A stretch of DNA of 32,729 nucleotides, from the NCBI RefSeq assembly GCF_004368405.1, contig NZ_SBJH01000102.1:1-32729 (forward strand), in the 5' to 3' direction. The translations under genes and the position numbers were made by a program. The notes under the pieces were generated by a model that did no database searches, had not been told where the DNA came from, and saw only the letters and a list, made by a program, of their open reading frames with translations. Below, one piece after another: positions 17,223-25,778 of this stretch. Origin of the DNA: Olivibacter sp. XZL3. GTDB taxonomy: Bacteria > Bacteroidota > Bacteroidia > Sphingobacteriales > Sphingobacteriaceae. Every line of letters begins with the position of its first letter. The stretch's first letter is position 1.

Positions 17223-17600
17223 TTATTTAGTAGCTTTTTTCTTGTTAGCAACAGTCTTACGTTTTCCTTTACGGGTACGTGAGTTGTTTTTTGTACGTTG
17301 CCCACGAAGTGGTAACCCTTTACGGTGACGTAAACCACGGTAACAGCCAATATCCATTAAACGCTTAATGTTCAGCTGAACTTCTGAACGCAATGCACCT
17401 TCAACTTTCACACGATCGTTGATGATAGTACGAATTGCTGTTAACTGATCATCGGTCCATTCCTGTACCTTAGTGTTTTCGTCAATACCAGCCTCAGCTA
17501 ATATACTTTTCGCTGTGGAAAGACCAACACCAAAGATATAAGTAAGTCCGATTACTCCTCTTTTGTTTCTTGGTAAATCTATACCTGCTATCCTTGCCAT
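17223..17600 (-). CDS. rpsM: 30S ribosomal protein S13 (uS13)
   Basis: S13 sits in the head of the 30S subunit and bridges to the 50S. The 125-residue protein starts [26 protein letters not shown] and ends in a basic tail after [24 protein letters not shown] (start of this stretch near residue 91), which reaches towards the decoding-site tRNAs. The upstream 95-bp gap to rpmJ contains low-complexity repeats with an inverted pair. Confidence 0.98.
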   Translation of the reverse strand: MARIAGIDLPRNKRGVIGLTYIFGVGLSTAKSILAEAGIDENTKVQEWTDDQLTAIRTIINDRVKVEGALRSEVQLNIKRLMDIGCYRGLRHRKGLPLRGQRTKNNSRTRKGKRKTVANKKKATK

Positions 17601-17611
17601 ATTTATTATTA

Positions 17612-17689
17612 CGGTTAAAAGGCTTAAGGTTTAAGGTGTAAGCAGTAAAGGAAACCCTTCGCCTTCTACCTTCTACCTGTTTCACCTTA
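17612..17689 (-). other. Low-complexity tract with inverted repeat, rpmJ-rpsM gap
   Basis: TAAGGTG (17632-17638) can pair with CACCTTA (17683-17689). Around it, words such as TTAAGGT and CCTTCTACC are repeated (TTAAGGT at about 17624 and 17631; CTTCTACC at 17663 and 17670). This resembles the tracts after gmd and between the convergent genes at 5463-5543. Confidence 0.5.
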
Positions 17690-17695
17690 TAATTA

Positions 17696-17812
17696 CTATC
17701 CCTGACGTTGTTTAAACTTCGGGTTCTTTTTGTTAATTACAAATACTTTACCTTTACGGCGAATGATCTTACAATCAGCGCTACGTTTTTTGATAGATGC
17801 TCTAACTTTCAT
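17696..17812 (-). CDS. rpmJ: 50S ribosomal protein L36 (bL36), zinc-free form
   Basis: A 38-residue protein: [20 protein letters not shown], then [18 protein letters not shown]. This is the L36 sequence used throughout Bacteroidota. Only one cysteine remains, and the usual CxxC...C...H zinc ligands are absent, so it is the zinc-independent type. L36 binds 23S rRNA late in assembly. It lies between infA (143 bp upstream) and rpsM (95 bp downstream), the conserved order; both gaps are unusually long and contain hairpins. Confidence 0.97.
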   Translation of the reverse strand: MKVRASIKKRSADCKIIRRKGKVFVINKKNPKFKQRQG

Positions 17813-17845
17813 CTCTAAATAATTATGTCGTTGTTATTCATTCCA

Positions 17846-17939
17846 GGCAGCAATCTTTCTTTCCATGCCGCCTCTTATTATCTTTATTAGGAACAACCCT
17901 TTCAAAACCTATAGACCACAAGCGAACAATAAGGTCTAT
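17846..17939 (-). other. Two hairpins between infA and rpmJ
   Basis: The first met by the polymerase is ATAGACC (17911-17917) with GGTCTAT (17933-17939), seven perfect pairs and a 15-base loop. The second is GGCAGCA (17846-17852) with TGCCGCC (17866-17872), seven pairs including one G-U in RNA. No U-run follows. A 10-codon ATG frame lies between the second stem's arms and rpmJ but has no recognisable character. Confidence 0.5.
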
Positions 17940-17955
17940 CTCTTGCAGACTGCCC

Positions 17956-18174
17956 CTACTTATACCGATAAGTTATCCTACCTTTGGTCAAATCGTAAGG
18001 AGACATTTCTAATTTTACCCGGTCTCCAGGCAATATCTTGATGTAATGCATACGCATTTTGCCGGATATATGGGCGATAATCTCATGTCCATTTTCCAAT
18101 TCTACACGAAACATAGCATTAGATAATGCTTCTTTAATGATGCCGTCTTGTTCAATAGAGGCTTGTTTAGCCAT
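17956..18174 (-). CDS. infA: Translation initiation factor IF-1
   Basis: The 72-residue single OB-fold protein blocks the ribosomal A site during initiation. It has the standard length and sequence: [60 protein letters not shown] and [11 protein letters not shown]. It follows map after a 74-bp gap with a perfect 7-bp hairpin. Confidence 0.98.
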   Translation of the reverse strand: MAKQASIEQDGIIKEALSNAMFRVELENGHEIIAHISGKMRMHYIKILPGDRVKLEMSPYDLTKGRITYRYK

Positions 18175-18200
18175 ATGTTATTGATTATTATGTATTTATA

Positions 18201-18220
18201 AACCCTGCACAAACAGGGTT
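18201..18220 (-). other. Hairpin between map and infA
   Basis: AACCCTG (18201-18207) and CAGGGTT (18214-18220) form a perfect 7-bp stem with a 6-base loop, 27 bp before the infA start. No T-run follows on the transcribed strand, so attenuation by classical termination is unlikely. Confidence 0.6.
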
Positions 18221-18248
18221 GCAAAGTTAAAAATAAAAATGCTGATTA

Positions 18249-19034
18249 TCAACCTTTTTTGTTTAAAACTTCTTCAATATACGAAAACGTCGTTAAAACG
18301 TCTGGTTTGCCCTTATTTACTGCAACCGTATGCTCGAAATGGGCCGAAGGCTTTCCGTCAATTGTACTTACGGTCCAACCGTCTTCCCAAAAACGTACGC
18401 CCGCTTTCCCCAAATTGATCATCGGTTCGATCGCTATGACCATTCCACGCTCCAATTTGGTACCTTTACCCCGTTGCCCATAGTTGGGCACTTCAGGCTT
18501 CTCATGCAAGTGGATCCCTACGCCATGGCCCACCAATTCTTTGACAATGCCATATCCATAAGTGCGCACGTGCTCCTGTACCGCAAAGGAGATATCACCT
18601 ACTCGCCTCCCCACCACCGCCTGCTCAACACCCAGGGCTAAACTTTCCTTTGTTACCCGAAGAAGCTGCTCCACCTCCGCATCAATTGGCCCGACAGAAA
18701 AGGTATATGCCGAATCGCTGATATAGCCATTTAACACAACACCGCCGTCTACACTAATGATGTCGCCTTCTCTCAATTCGTAGGTTCCAGGAAAACCGTG
18801 AACGATCTGATCGTTCACTGAAATACAGAGTGAAAAAGGGAATCCGTTATAGTTCAGAAAAGCGGGAGTTCCGCCATGATCTTGAATAAAGGTAAAAGCC
18901 AATTTATCCAAGTCTATGGTTTTTACTCCCGGTTTGATTTCTTTTGCTATCTCCGCAAGGGTCCTCGACAGTACGTCGGCACTTTTGCGGATCTGTTCAA
19001 TATCTTCTTCTGATTTATAAATCAATTTCGACAT
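18249..19034 (-). CDS. map: Type I methionine aminopeptidase
   Basis: The 261-residue dinuclear metalloenzyme removes the initiator methionine from new proteins at the ribosome. The pita-bread fold ligands align with E. coli MAP: Asp96 (SVDGG), Asp107 (ISDSA), His170 (GHGVG), Glu203 (IEPM) and Glu234 (HFEHT), with His79 as substrate-contacting residue. Length matches. It starts 7 bp after the secY stop, the usual Bacteroidota placement secY-map-infA. Confidence 0.98.
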   Translation of the reverse strand: MSKLIYKSEEDIEQIRKSADVLSRTLAEIAKEIKPGVKTIDLDKLAFTFIQDHGGTPAFLNYNGFPFSLCISVNDQIVHGFPGTYELREGDIISVDGGVVLNGYISDSAYTFSVGPIDAEVEQLLRVTKESLALGVEQAVVGRRVGDISFAVQEHVRTYGYGIVKELVGHGVGIHLHEKPEVPNYGQRGKGTKLERGMVIAIEPMINLGKAGVRFWEDGWTVSTIDGKPSAHFEHTVAVNKGKPDVLTTFSYIEEVLNKKG

Positions 19035-19041
19035 GCTGCGT

Positions 19042-20373
19042 CTATATTGTTGGATCTGCTACCCCGCTTCCTACAGCGGTACGTCCTTTAACCCGGCCTG
19101 TTTTCATCAAACCATCGTAATGACGCATGAGCAAATGACTTTCTATCTGTTGAAGCGTATCCAGCACCACACCGACTAAAATCAATAAAGAAGTACCTCC
19201 GTAGAAGTGCGCAAACTGACTGTTCACACCAAGTAAACTGGCGATAGCAGGCAAGATGGCAATCACTGCTAAGAAGACAGATCCCGGTAAAGTGATTTTG
19301 GATATCACGCTATCGATGTAACCACTTGTTGCCAAACCCGGTTTTACACCCGGAATAAAGCCTCCATTTTTCTTCATGTCATCCGACATCTGCTGCGGAT
19401 TCACCATAATGGCTGTATAGAAAAATGTAAACGCAATAATCAGAATTGCAAAAGTTACATTATACGCCACAGAGGTAAAATTACTCAGCGAAGTAAGAAA
19501 CGGCGATTGAAGATCTGGAAAAAACTGCGCCAAGGTCGTTGGAATAAACATAATTGCTTGTGCAAAAATGATAGGCATTACGCCCGCAGAATTGACTTTC
19601 AATGGTATGTACTGACGAACTCCACCGTACTGCTTGTTACCTACGATCTTCTTCGCATACTGCACGGGAATCTTGCGAACCCCTTGTACAATAAGAATAG
19701 TAAATACTACGACGAAGAACAAAGCAGCTATTTCAACGATAAATGGAATTAAACCGCCATGACCATCCATGCGGGAAGCCCACTCGCTTAACATTCCGCT
19801 TGGAAGTTGTGCGATGATTCCTACCATGATGATCAATGAAATACCATTTCCAATACCTTTATCGGTAATCTTCTCTCCTAACCACATCACAAACATGGTT
19901 CCCGCGGTTAAAATGAAGGTACCAACAATGGTAAAGAAGGGTTCATCCATTGTTTTGGCTTCTGGGCTAATCTGCGACCTTAAATAAGCTACGGCTTGAA
20001 CAAGGGTAATTGCAAGGGTCAAGTAACGGGTAATCTGTGTCATCTTTTTCCGTCCACTTTCGCCTTCTTTCTGTAGTTTCTGGAAATACGGAACGGCAAT
20101 ACCCAATAACTGCACTACAATAGAGGCAGAAATATAAGGCATTACCCCTAACGCAAATATTGCCGAACGGGAAAATGACCCTCCGGCAAACATATTAAGT
20201 AAACCCAATATACCATCCTTCGCTTCCTGGTCGAGCGATTGCGGACTAACACCGGGCAATACGATATGAGAACCTACACGGTAAATCAAAAGAAATAGAA
20301 GCGTATTCAAGATACGCGTTCTCAGATCTTCGATCTTCCATATATTGGTTAAGGTTGTGATTAGCTTCTTCAT
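19042..20373 (-). CDS. secY: Protein translocase subunit SecY
   Basis: The 443-residue channel subunit of the Sec translocon spans the inner membrane with ten helices; the first (LRTRILNTLLFLLIYRVGSH) and the plug region after GLLNMFAGGSFSRSAIFALG are clear. Conserved cytoplasmic loops include GIGNGISLIIMVGI and, later, IPGVKPG, which precedes TGYIDSV-like sequence (here TSGYIDSVISKITLPGS). It starts 4 bp after rplO, in the spc cluster. Confidence 0.98.
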   Translation of the reverse strand: MKKLITTLTNIWKIEDLRTRILNTLLFLLIYRVGSHIVLPGVSPQSLDQEAKDGILGLLNMFAGGSFSRSAIFALGVMPYISASIVVQLLGIAVPYFQKLQKEGESGRKKMTQITRYLTLAITLVQAVAYLRSQISPEAKTMDEPFFTIVGTFILTAGTMFVMWLGEKITDKGIGNGISLIIMVGIIAQLPSGMLSEWASRMDGHGGLIPFIVEIAALFFVVVFTILIVQGVRKIPVQYAKKIVGNKQYGGVRQYIPLKVNSAGVMPIIFAQAIMFIPTTLAQFFPDLQSPFLTSLSNFTSVAYNVTFAILIIAFTFFYTAIMVNPQQMSDDMKKNGGFIPGVKPGLATSGYIDSVISKITLPGSVFLAVIAILPAIASLLGVNSQFAHFYGGTSLLILVGVVLDTLQQIESHLLMRHYDGLMKTGRVKGRTAVGSGVADPTI

Positions 20374-20377
20374 TTAA

Positions 20378-20824
20378 TTAAAGTTTTACGATCGAACCGC
20401 CCGCTGCTTCAATTTGTTTTTGTGCAGTAGCAGAGAATGCATGTGCTTTAACTTCTAATTTTGCTTTTAGTTCCCCGCGACCAAGAATTTTAACAAGGTC
20501 ATTCTTAGACACCAAGCCATGCGCCTTTAAGGCTTCGAAATCGATGCTTGTCAAGTTGAATCTCTCAACCAACGCTTGCAATACATCCAGATTGATTCCT
20601 ACATATTCTACACGGTTAGGATTCTTAAACCCAACTTTAGGTAGCCTACGTTGAAGGGGCATCTGACCACCTTCGAAACCAATTTTCGTACTGTTTCCAG
20701 AACGTGATCCAGCGCCTTTATGTCCACGTGTCGATGTGCCACCACGGCCAGAACCGGTACCACGACCAATACGTTTTTTACTTTTGATTGAACCTGTAGC
20801 AGGTTTTAAATTTGATAAGTTCAT
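20378..20824 (-). CDS. rplO: 50S ribosomal protein L15 (uL15)
   Basis: L15 is a late-assembly protein of the large subunit. The 148-residue protein has the Gly/Arg-rich N-terminal extension that enters rRNA (RIGRGTGSGRGGTSTRGHKG) followed by FEGGQMPLQRRLPKVGF and a globular C-terminal domain. It is separated from rpmD by 133 bp that include a terminator-like hairpin, whereas most spc-cluster neighbours are nearly contiguous. Confidence 0.98.
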   Translation of the reverse strand: MNLSNLKPATGSIKSKKRIGRGTGSGRGGTSTRGHKGAGSRSGNSTKIGFEGGQMPLQRRLPKVGFKNPNRVEYVGINLDVLQALVERFNLTSIDFEALKAHGLVSKNDLVKILGRGELKAKLEVKAHAFSATAQKQIEAAGGSIVKL

Positions 20825-20895
20825 GATTAATACAAACTTCTATGTTCCCCTTCGCTTTCACTAATCAGGGTGAACGGTTAAAACTATAAAATTAC

Positions 20896-20939
20896 CTAAA
20901 AATTGTCATCCTTAACGCCAAAGGGAAAAGGACGACAAT
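20896..20939 (-). terminator. Terminator-like hairpin between rpmD and rplO
   Basis: AAGGACGACAAT (20928-20939) and ATTGTCATCCTT (20902-20913) make a 12-bp stem with one mismatch and a 14-base loop. On the operon strand the stem is followed by TTTTAGG, joined to the final AAT. The geometry is that of an intrinsic terminator inside the operon, so it may reduce transcription into rplO-secY, or serve as a processing site. Confidence 0.6.
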
Positions 20940-20957
20940 CTATTAAAATAATTTTAA

Positions 20958-21137
20958 TTATACACTCTCAACGGCAACTAAATGGTTAACTTTTCTAACC
21001 ATCCCAATGATTGCTGGGGTAGCCTCTACCTCTACAGACCTGTTGATCTTGGTCAAGCCAAGCGCCTGCATGGTTCTTTTCTGGCGCTCGCTTCTGTCGA
21101 TTACGCTTTTAATCTGTGTGATTTTTATCTTCGCCAT
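20958..21137 (-). CDS. rpmD: 50S ribosomal protein L30 (uL30)
   Basis: The 59-residue protein is standard L30: MAKIKITQIKSVIDRSERQK and RTMQALGLTKINRSVEVEAT, ending GMVRKVNHLVAVESV. I start at ATG 21137, 4 bp after the rpsE stop; an ATG four codons upstream (MDKQ) would overlap rpsE by 8 bp and is not seen in the family. Confidence 0.97.
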   Translation of the reverse strand: MAKIKITQIKSVIDRSERQKRTMQALGLTKINRSVEVEATPAIIGMVRKVNHLVAVESV

Positions 21138-21141
21138 TTGC

Positions 21142-21660
21142 TTATCCATTAAATACTTTATTCAAATCAACACCGCGGTTTTGAGCCACTGTATAAGCAT
21201 CACGCATTTTTGTTAACGCATCGATAGTAGCTTTAACCACATTATGAGGGTTTGAAGAACCTGTTGACTTTGCTAATACGTCGGTAATACCAGCACTTTC
21301 TAAAACGGCACGCATCGCACCACCTGCTAATACACCTGTACCGTGAACAGCCGGTTTAATCAATACAGATCCGCCTGAATATTTGCCAAGCTGTGCATGT
21401 GGAACAGTTCCTTTGATAATCGGAACTTTCACCAAGTTCTTTTTAGCGTCGTCTACACCTTTAGCAATTGCTTCGGTAACCTCCTTAGCTTTACCTAAAC
21501 CGTAACCTACCACACCGTTCTCGTCCCCTACTACTACAATCGCCGAGAAGCTAAAAGTACGACCACCTTTAGTCACTTTGGCAACACGCTGAATACTAAC
21601 CAAACGGTCTTTTAATTCGATCTCGCTTGATTTTACTCTTTTAATATTATTTACTGACAT
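21142..21660 (-). CDS. rpsE: 30S ribosomal protein S5 (uS5)
   Basis: S5 lines the mRNA entry channel and affects decoding fidelity. The 172-residue protein has the N-terminal double-stranded-RNA-binding-like domain ([20 protein letters not shown]) and the C-terminal domain with [19 protein letters not shown] and [15 protein letters not shown]. Spacing to rplR (13 bp) and rpmD (4 bp) supports cotranscription. Confidence 0.98.
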   Translation of the reverse strand: MSVNNIKRVKSSEIELKDRLVSIQRVAKVTKGGRTFSFSAIVVVGDENGVVGYGLGKAKEVTEAIAKGVDDAKKNLVKVPIIKGTVPHAQLGKYSGGSVLIKPAVHGTGVLAGGAMRAVLESAGITDVLAKSTGSSNPHNVVKATIDALTKMRDAYTVAQNRGVDLNKVFNG

Positions 21661-21673
21661 CTCTCTGTTTTAA

Positions 21674-22027
21674 TTAAAAGTCTAAACCGCCTTCACGAGC
21701 TCCCTCAGCCAACGATTTAACGCGGCCATGGTATAAATACCCGTTACGGTCAAAAACTACTTGGTTAATTCCTGCTGCTTTAGCTTTTTCGGCGATTAAT
21801 TTACCGACAGCTTTAGACTGCTCAGATTTCGTGCCGCTTGCACTGAAATCCTTTGATGAAGAGGATGCTGAAACGATGGTCTTACCAGCAACATCATCGA
21901 TAACCTGTGCATAGATGCCTTTATTGCTTCTATATACAGAAAGACGAGGACGCTCTGCAGAACCGGATAAGTGTTTTCTGATCCCTTTTTTAATTCGCTC
22001 TCTGCGAGATGATTTACTTCCTGCCAT
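21674..22027 (-). CDS. rplR: 50S ribosomal protein L18 (uL18)
   Basis: L18 binds 5S rRNA and carries it to the large subunit with L5. The 117-residue protein shows [37 protein letters not shown] and the closing [20 protein letters not shown], followed by REGGLDF. It starts 5 bp after rplF. Confidence 0.98.
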   Translation of the reverse strand: MAGSKSSRRERIKKGIRKHLSGSAERPRLSVYRSNKGIYAQVIDDVAGKTIVSASSSSKDFSASGTKSEQSKAVGKLIAEKAKAAGINQVVFDRNGYLYHGRVKSLAEGAREGGLDF

Positions 22028-22032
22028 GATGA

Positions 22033-22587
22033 TTATTTTTTAGCTGATTTACCTGCTTTTCTTCTTAATACTTCACCAGCAAACTTGATACCTTTACCTT
22101 TGTATGGTTCCGGTGCACGTAACGATCTGATTTTTGCCGCTACCTGACCGATCAATTGCTTGTCGATAGATTCTAACGTGATCGTAGGATTCTTTCCTTT
22201 TTCTGCTGTGGTTGTTACCTTTACTTCTTTAGGTAATACCATTACAATGTGGTGAGAATAACCTAAAATTAAGTCCAAAGTACTTCCTTGGTGACTTGCA
22301 CGGTAACCTACACCCACTAACTCTTGCGTAGTTTTATAGCCTTCTGTAACCCCAATCACCATGTTATTGAGCAAAGCTCTGTATAAACCATGCAATGACT
22401 TGTGATTTTTGCTATCTGTAGGACGCTTGATAATGATGTTACCGTCTTCTTGTGATACGGTGATCGCTGAATCAACTTGCTGTGTTAATTCACCTTTTGG
22501 TCCTTTTACGGTTACCAGGTTCTTGTCAGAGACCGTAACGGTAACGCCCGCAGGGATCGCAATAGGTGCTTTTCCAATTCTTGACAT
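22033..22587 (-). CDS. rplF: 50S ribosomal protein L6 (uL6)
   Basis: L6 lies near the factor-binding site of the 50S subunit. The 184-residue protein has two similar domains: [20 protein letters not shown] at the start and the signature [21 protein letters not shown] at the end. Unlike its neighbours, its start is preceded by a perfect AGGAGG, 10 nt from the ATG, in an 18-bp non-coding gap. Confidence 0.98.
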   Translation of the reverse strand: MSRIGKAPIAIPAGVTVTVSDKNLVTVKGPKGELTQQVDSAITVSQEDGNIIIKRPTDSKNHKSLHGLYRALLNNMVIGVTEGYKTTQELVGVGYRASHQGSTLDLILGYSHHIVMVLPKEVKVTTTAEKGKNPTITLESIDKQLIGQVAAKIRSLRAPEPYKGKGIKFAGEVLRRKAGKSAKK

Positions 22588-22597
22588 TGTGTGTTTT

Positions 22598-22603
22598 CCT
22601 CCT
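22598..22603 (-). promoter_or_regulatory. Shine-Dalgarno-like AGGAGG before rplF
   Basis: AGGAGG on the operon strand, 10 nt from the rplF ATG, after the rpsH stop. Bacteroidota ribosomes generally do not use Shine-Dalgarno pairing because the 16S tail is held on the platform, and the other starts in this window mostly have A/T-rich leaders. This is therefore an outlier. Confidence 0.6.
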
Positions 22604-22605
22604 GA

Positions 22606-23004
22606 TTAATAAACGTAACATAAAACTTCGCCACCAATGTTCAGGTTCCTTGCTTCCTTATCGGTCATTACTCCTTTCGAAGTAGATAAGATCGCAATTC
22701 CTAATCCATTTAATACACGCGGCATAGTTTCAACACCTGCATACTTTCTTAAACCTGGTTTACTCACACGTGTCAAGGTGCGAATAGCAGGAACTTTCGT
22801 TATCGGATGATATTTCAAAGCTATTTTAATAACGCCTTGAACATTTTTATCCTCAAACTTGTAGTTCGTAATGTAACCCTTGTCAAAAAGAACTTTTGTG
22901 ATTTCCTTTTTTAGGTTTGATGCAGGAATTTCAACAACCCTGTGGTTGGCCTTAATGGCATTCCTTACTCTTGTAAGGTAATCTGCTATTGAATCTGTAT
23001 TCAT
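22606..23004 (-). CDS. rpsH: 30S ribosomal protein S8 (uS8)
   Basis: S8 binds helix 21 of 16S rRNA and, in E. coli, represses the spc operon near the L5 start. The 132-residue protein has DSIADYLTRVRNAIKANH and the C-terminal RVLNGLGIAILSTSKGVMTD. The gap upstream, to rpsN, is 142 bp and holds alternative A/T-rich stems; whether S8 binds there is unknown. Confidence 0.98.
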   Translation of the reverse strand: MNTDSIADYLTRVRNAIKANHRVVEIPASNLKKEITKVLFDKGYITNYKFEDKNVQGVIKIALKYHPITKVPAIRTLTRVSKPGLRKYAGVETMPRVLNGLGIAILSTSKGVMTDKEARNLNIGGEVLCYVY

Positions 23005-23071
23005 TTGTTATAAATTTGATAGTGGTTTCCGTCGCCCCCATGGCAAACAGACCTGCTATCGGTTAATACTT

Positions 23072-23139
23072 GTTATAAGTAATAAGTTATAAGCTATACG
23101 CAGCAAGGTACTAAAACTTACTACGTACAACTTATAACT
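23072..23139 (-). other. Alternative A/T-rich stems between rpsN and rpsH
   Basis: The right arm around ACTTATAACT (23130-23139) can pair with either GTTATAAGT (23072-23080) or AGTTATAAG (23085-23093), nine pairs each. The surrounding 142-bp gap is low complexity and has no gene. The stems may be weak switches or traces of tandem duplication. Confidence 0.5.
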
Positions 23140-23146
23140 CAAGAAA

Positions 23147-23416
23147 CTACCAAGAAGCTTTTTTCACCCCCGGTATTTTGCCAGCTAAAGCCATTTCACG
23201 GAAAGTAACCCGCGAAATACCGAACTGACGCATATACCCTTTAGGGCGTCCTGTTAGTTTACAACGATTGTGCAAACGAACCGGAGAAGCGTTTTTTGGC
23301 AATTTATCTAATGCTTCGTAATTGCCTTCTGCCTTTAATGCAGCACGCTTTTCAGCGAATTTGGCAACCAATCTGGCACGTTTAACTTCACGTGCTTTAA
23401 CTCCTTCTTTAGCCAT
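23147..23416 (-). CDS. rpsN: 30S ribosomal protein S14 (uS14), zinc-free form
   Basis: The 89-residue protein is the long, zinc-independent S14: it has [20 protein letters not shown] but only a single cysteine, not the CxxC pairs of the short zinc form. It sits in the 30S head. Its ATG overlaps the rplE stop by 8 bp, implying translational coupling. Confidence 0.98.
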   Translation of the reverse strand: MAKEGVKAREVKRARLVAKFAEKRAALKAEGNYEALDKLPKNASPVRLHNRCKLTGRPKGYMRQFGISRVTFREMALAGKIPGVKKASW

Positions 23417-23975
23417 TAGTTGTATTTTGATTTTTGAATGGTAAACCGAACTGTTTAAGTAATTCTAAGGCTTCAACGTCTGTACTAGCCGTTGTTACAA
23501 AGGTAATATCCATACCCATAATCTTATTGATCTTATCAATGTTAATTTCTGGGAAGATAATCTGCTCTGTTACCCCTAAGGTATAGTTACCACGGCCATC
23601 AAAGCCCTTGTCGTTAATACCTTTAAAGTCACGGATACGTGGCAAAGCAACAGCGATCAAACGGTCTAAAAACTCATACATCTTGCTATCACGTAACGTA
23701 ACGTGTACACCTACCGGCATACCTTTACGCAATTTGAAGTTAGAAATATCTTTCTTTGATTTCGCTGCTACGGCCTGTTGTCCGGTAATTATGGTCATCT
23801 CGTTGACAGCCGTTTCAATCAACTTCTTGTCGGTAGTAGCGCCACCGACCCCTTGGTTAACTGAAATCTTTACCAACTTAGGGACCTGCATAACACTCTT
23901 ATACTGAAATTTCTCTTTCAGTGCGGTGCGAATTTCTTCTTTATATTTCGCTTTTAATCTTGGTACGTAAGTCAT
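23409..23975 (-). CDS. rplE: 50S ribosomal protein L5 (uL5)
   Basis: L5 joins 5S rRNA and L18 in the central protuberance. The 188-residue protein contains [31 protein letters not shown] and [19 protein letters not shown], and ends [12 protein letters not shown]. It overlaps rplX by one base (TAATG) and rpsN by eight. A GGGGAGGAG run 8 nt before the start is part of the rplX coding sequence (Gly-Glu-Glu), so its use as a ribosome-binding site is uncertain. Confidence 0.98.
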   Translation of the reverse strand: MTYVPRLKAKYKEEIRTALKEKFQYKSVMQVPKLVKISVNQGVGGATTDKKLIETAVNEMTIITGQQAVAAKSKKDISNFKLRKGMPVGVHVTLRDSKMYEFLDRLIAVALPRIRDFKGINDKGFDGRGNYTLGVTEQIIFPEINIDKINKIMGMDITFVTTASTDVEALELLKQFGLPFKNQNTTNG

Positions 23976-24301
23976 TACTTAATCTCCTCCCCTGATTTTT
24001 TAGCCACACGAACTAACTTGCCTTCGCTGTTTTTCTGACGACCTACACGGGTAGCTTTACCCGACTTAGGATCAACCAATGCTAAGTTCGAAATGTGAAT
24101 TGGTGCTTCCTTTTTAATAATACCACCGTTAGGGTTGGCTGCATTAGGTTTTGTATGTTTAGATACTAAATTAGCACCTTCAACAACCGCACGATTTTTA
24201 TCAATGATCACTTCCAAAACCTTACCTTGTGTTCCTTTAGAATCACCGGCAATAACTTGTACCAAATCGCCTTTACGGATTTTTAATTTAATCTTTCCCA
24301 T
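23975..24301 (-). CDS. rplX: 50S ribosomal protein L24 (uL24)
   Basis: L24 initiates large-subunit assembly and sits by the exit tunnel. The 108-residue protein has the KOW motif [20 protein letters not shown], then [14 protein letters not shown] and the usual end [13 protein letters not shown]. It is one base from rplN and overlaps rplE by one base. Confidence 0.98.
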   Translation of the reverse strand: MGKIKLKIRKGDLVQVIAGDSKGTQGKVLEVIIDKNRAVVEGANLVSKHTKPNAANPNGGIIKKEAPIHISNLALVDPKSGKATRVGRQKNSEGKLVRVAKKSGEEIK

Positions 24302-24302
24302 T

Positions 24303-24671
24303 TTATAAAACCTCCGGTGCTAATGATACAATTTTCATGAACTGCTTTTCACGAAGCTCTCTGGCAACCGGGCCAAAGATACGTGTACCACGTGGTTCAT
24401 CCTGATTATTTAATAACACAGCCGCATTATCGTCAAAACGAATGTAAGAACCATCTTTACGACGTACTTCTTTCTTTGTTCTAACAACTACTGCTTTAGA
24501 GACTGTTCCTTTCTTTATATTTCCGGAAGGGATAGCACTTTTAACGGTTACAACGATCTTGTCGCCTAATGATGCATAACGCTTGCCGGTACCGCCCAAT
24601 ACACGGATTACTAAAACTTCTTTAGCTCCGCTGTTGTCGGCCACTGTTAGTCTTGATTCCTGTTGTACCAT
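24303..24671 (-). CDS. rplN: 50S ribosomal protein L14 (uL14)
   Basis: L14 forms an intersubunit bridge and is the site used by ribosome silencing factor RsfS. The 122-residue protein is canonical: [35 protein letters not shown] and the end [20 protein letters not shown]. It starts 2 bp after rpsQ. Confidence 0.98.
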   Translation of the reverse strand: MVQQESRLTVADNSGAKEVLVIRVLGGTGKRYASLGDKIVVTVKSAIPSGNIKKGTVSKAVVVRTKKEVRRKDGSYIRFDDNAAVLLNNQDEPRGTRIFGPVARELREKQFMKIVSLAPEVL

Positions 24672-24673
24672 GT

Positions 24674-24928
24674 TTACTTAGCCCTTTCTAAAATTTCAAC
24701 TAATCTCCAGTTTTTAGTCTTACTCAGCGGACGCGTTTCCATAATCAACACCGTATCGCCGATACCGCAGGTGTTTTCTTCGTCATGAGCTTTAAATTTG
24801 GTAGTTTTCTTTACGAATTTACCATAGATAGGGTGTTTCACTTTACGCTCAACAGCCACTACGATGGACTTGTTCATTTTGTTGCTTACTACCAAGCCGA
24901 TCCTTGTTTTTCTTAAATTTCTTTCCAT
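24674..24928 (-). CDS. rpsQ: 30S ribosomal protein S17 (uS17)
   Basis: S17 is a primary 16S-binding OB-fold protein. The 84-residue protein begins [20 protein letters not shown] and has [20 protein letters not shown] and [21 protein letters not shown] start at ATG 24928, 13 bp after rpmC; the open frame runs 20 codons further up, overlapping rpmC, without family support. Confidence 0.97.
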   Translation of the reverse strand: MERNLRKTRIGLVVSNKMNKSIVVAVERKVKHPIYGKFVKKTTKFKAHDEENTCGIGDTVLIMETRPLSKTKNWRLVEILERAK

Positions 24929-24941
24929 TTTCGACTTAAAA

Positions 24942-25172
24942 TTATTGTGCCTCAGCGGCTGCTTCTTCTGCTTGTTTAGCCTCTGCATTCTTGATGGCAG
25001 AAAGCGCTGTGTTTAAACGAGCAATTAACTTTCTAGATGTTTTAATCCGAAGCGGATTTTCTATAGCAGAAACAGCATGAGCAAATTTCAACTTATTGAG
25101 GGCAACCTTCTCTTCTGCGATACGGGCTACAAGTTCCTCTTTTGATAGTTCTAAGATTTCTGAATTTTTCAT
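24942..25172 (-). CDS. rpmC: 50S ribosomal protein L29 (uL29)
   Basis: L29 is a two-helix protein next to L23 at the exit tunnel, where trigger factor and SRP dock. The 76-residue protein starts [20 protein letters not shown], has [19 protein letters not shown], and ends with an extra Ala/Glu tail ([12 protein letters not shown]), about 10 residues longer than usual. The 161-bp gap upstream, to rplP, contains mutually exclusive GC-rich stems. Confidence 0.97.
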   Translation of the reverse strand: MKNSEILELSKEELVARIAEEKVALNKLKFAHAVSAIENPLRIKTSRKLIARLNTALSAIKNAEAKQAEEAAAEAQ

Positions 25173-25286
25173 TTGAATAATTCGTTTTTTAAAGTAATGA
25201 AACCATTCTTTTGAGGGAACATTCCATTTTCTTATTTAATGTTGTGTCTATTTAACCAATTTGCTTTAAAGGCGCTAACCTATTTA

Positions 25287-25325
25287 CGGGCCTGGTAACG
25301 GCAGGCCCGCCAACAAACGGCGGGC
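25287..25325 (-). promoter_or_regulatory. Mutually exclusive hairpins between rplP and rpmC
   Basis: Two perfect GC-rich stems share five bases. Stem A: CGGGCCTG (25287-25294) with CAGGCCCG (25302-25309), 8 bp, 7-base loop. Stem B: GCCCGCC (25305-25311) with GGCGGGC (25319-25325), 7 bp, 7-base loop. They cannot form together. In the transcribed direction B comes first. The layout is that of a two-state RNA switch, or of a palindromic dispersed repeat. No U-run follows stem A. Confidence 0.65.
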
Positions 25326-25333
25326 TAGACGAT

Positions 25334-25756
25334 TTATGCTTCTACGTAATCTCTACGTATAACGAACTTGGTTTGAACCGGAAGTTTCTGAGCAGCTAAA
25401 CGCAATGCTTCTTTAGCCACTTCCAAAGGAACACCTTCCGCCTCAAATAACATGCGACCTGGGCGAACTACCGCTACCCAATATTCTGGGGCACCTTTAC
25501 CCTTACCCATACGAACCTCTGCAGGTTTCTTCGTTACGGGTTTATCAGGGAAGATACGGATCCAAACTTGACCTTCACGTTTCATATAACGGGTTACCGC
25601 AATACGAGCCGCTTCAATCTGACGGCTGGTAATCCATGCCGGCTCTAATGATTTTATACCGAAAGATCCGAAAGCCAATTCAGCACCGCGTCCGGCATTA
25701 CCCTTCATGCGGCCTTTCTGCATCTTTCTGAACTTCGTTCTTTTTGGCTGTAACAT
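25334..25756 (-). CDS. rplP: 50S ribosomal protein L16 (uL16)
   Basis: L16 helps place the A-site tRNA and is added late in assembly. The 140-residue protein starts [20 protein letters not shown], has [20 protein letters not shown], and [20 protein letters not shown] with the arginine region hydroxylated in some bacteria. The gap to rpsC upstream is 54 bp and carries a 6-bp perfect stem. Confidence 0.98.
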   Translation of the reverse strand: MLQPKRTKFRKMQKGRMKGNAGRGAELAFGSFGIKSLEPAWITSRQIEAARIAVTRYMKREGQVWIRIFPDKPVTKKPAEVRMGKGKGAPEYWVAVVRPGRMLFEAEGVPLEVAKEALRLAAQKLPVQTKFVIRRDYVEA

Positions 25757-25778
25757 TGTCTTTAATATGATTAAACTA

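Noticed and set aside
23975-23990. GGGGAGGAG before rplE as a Shine-Dalgarno
   Set aside because: The run encodes Gly-Glu-Glu at the conserved end of L24, so coding constraint explains it.
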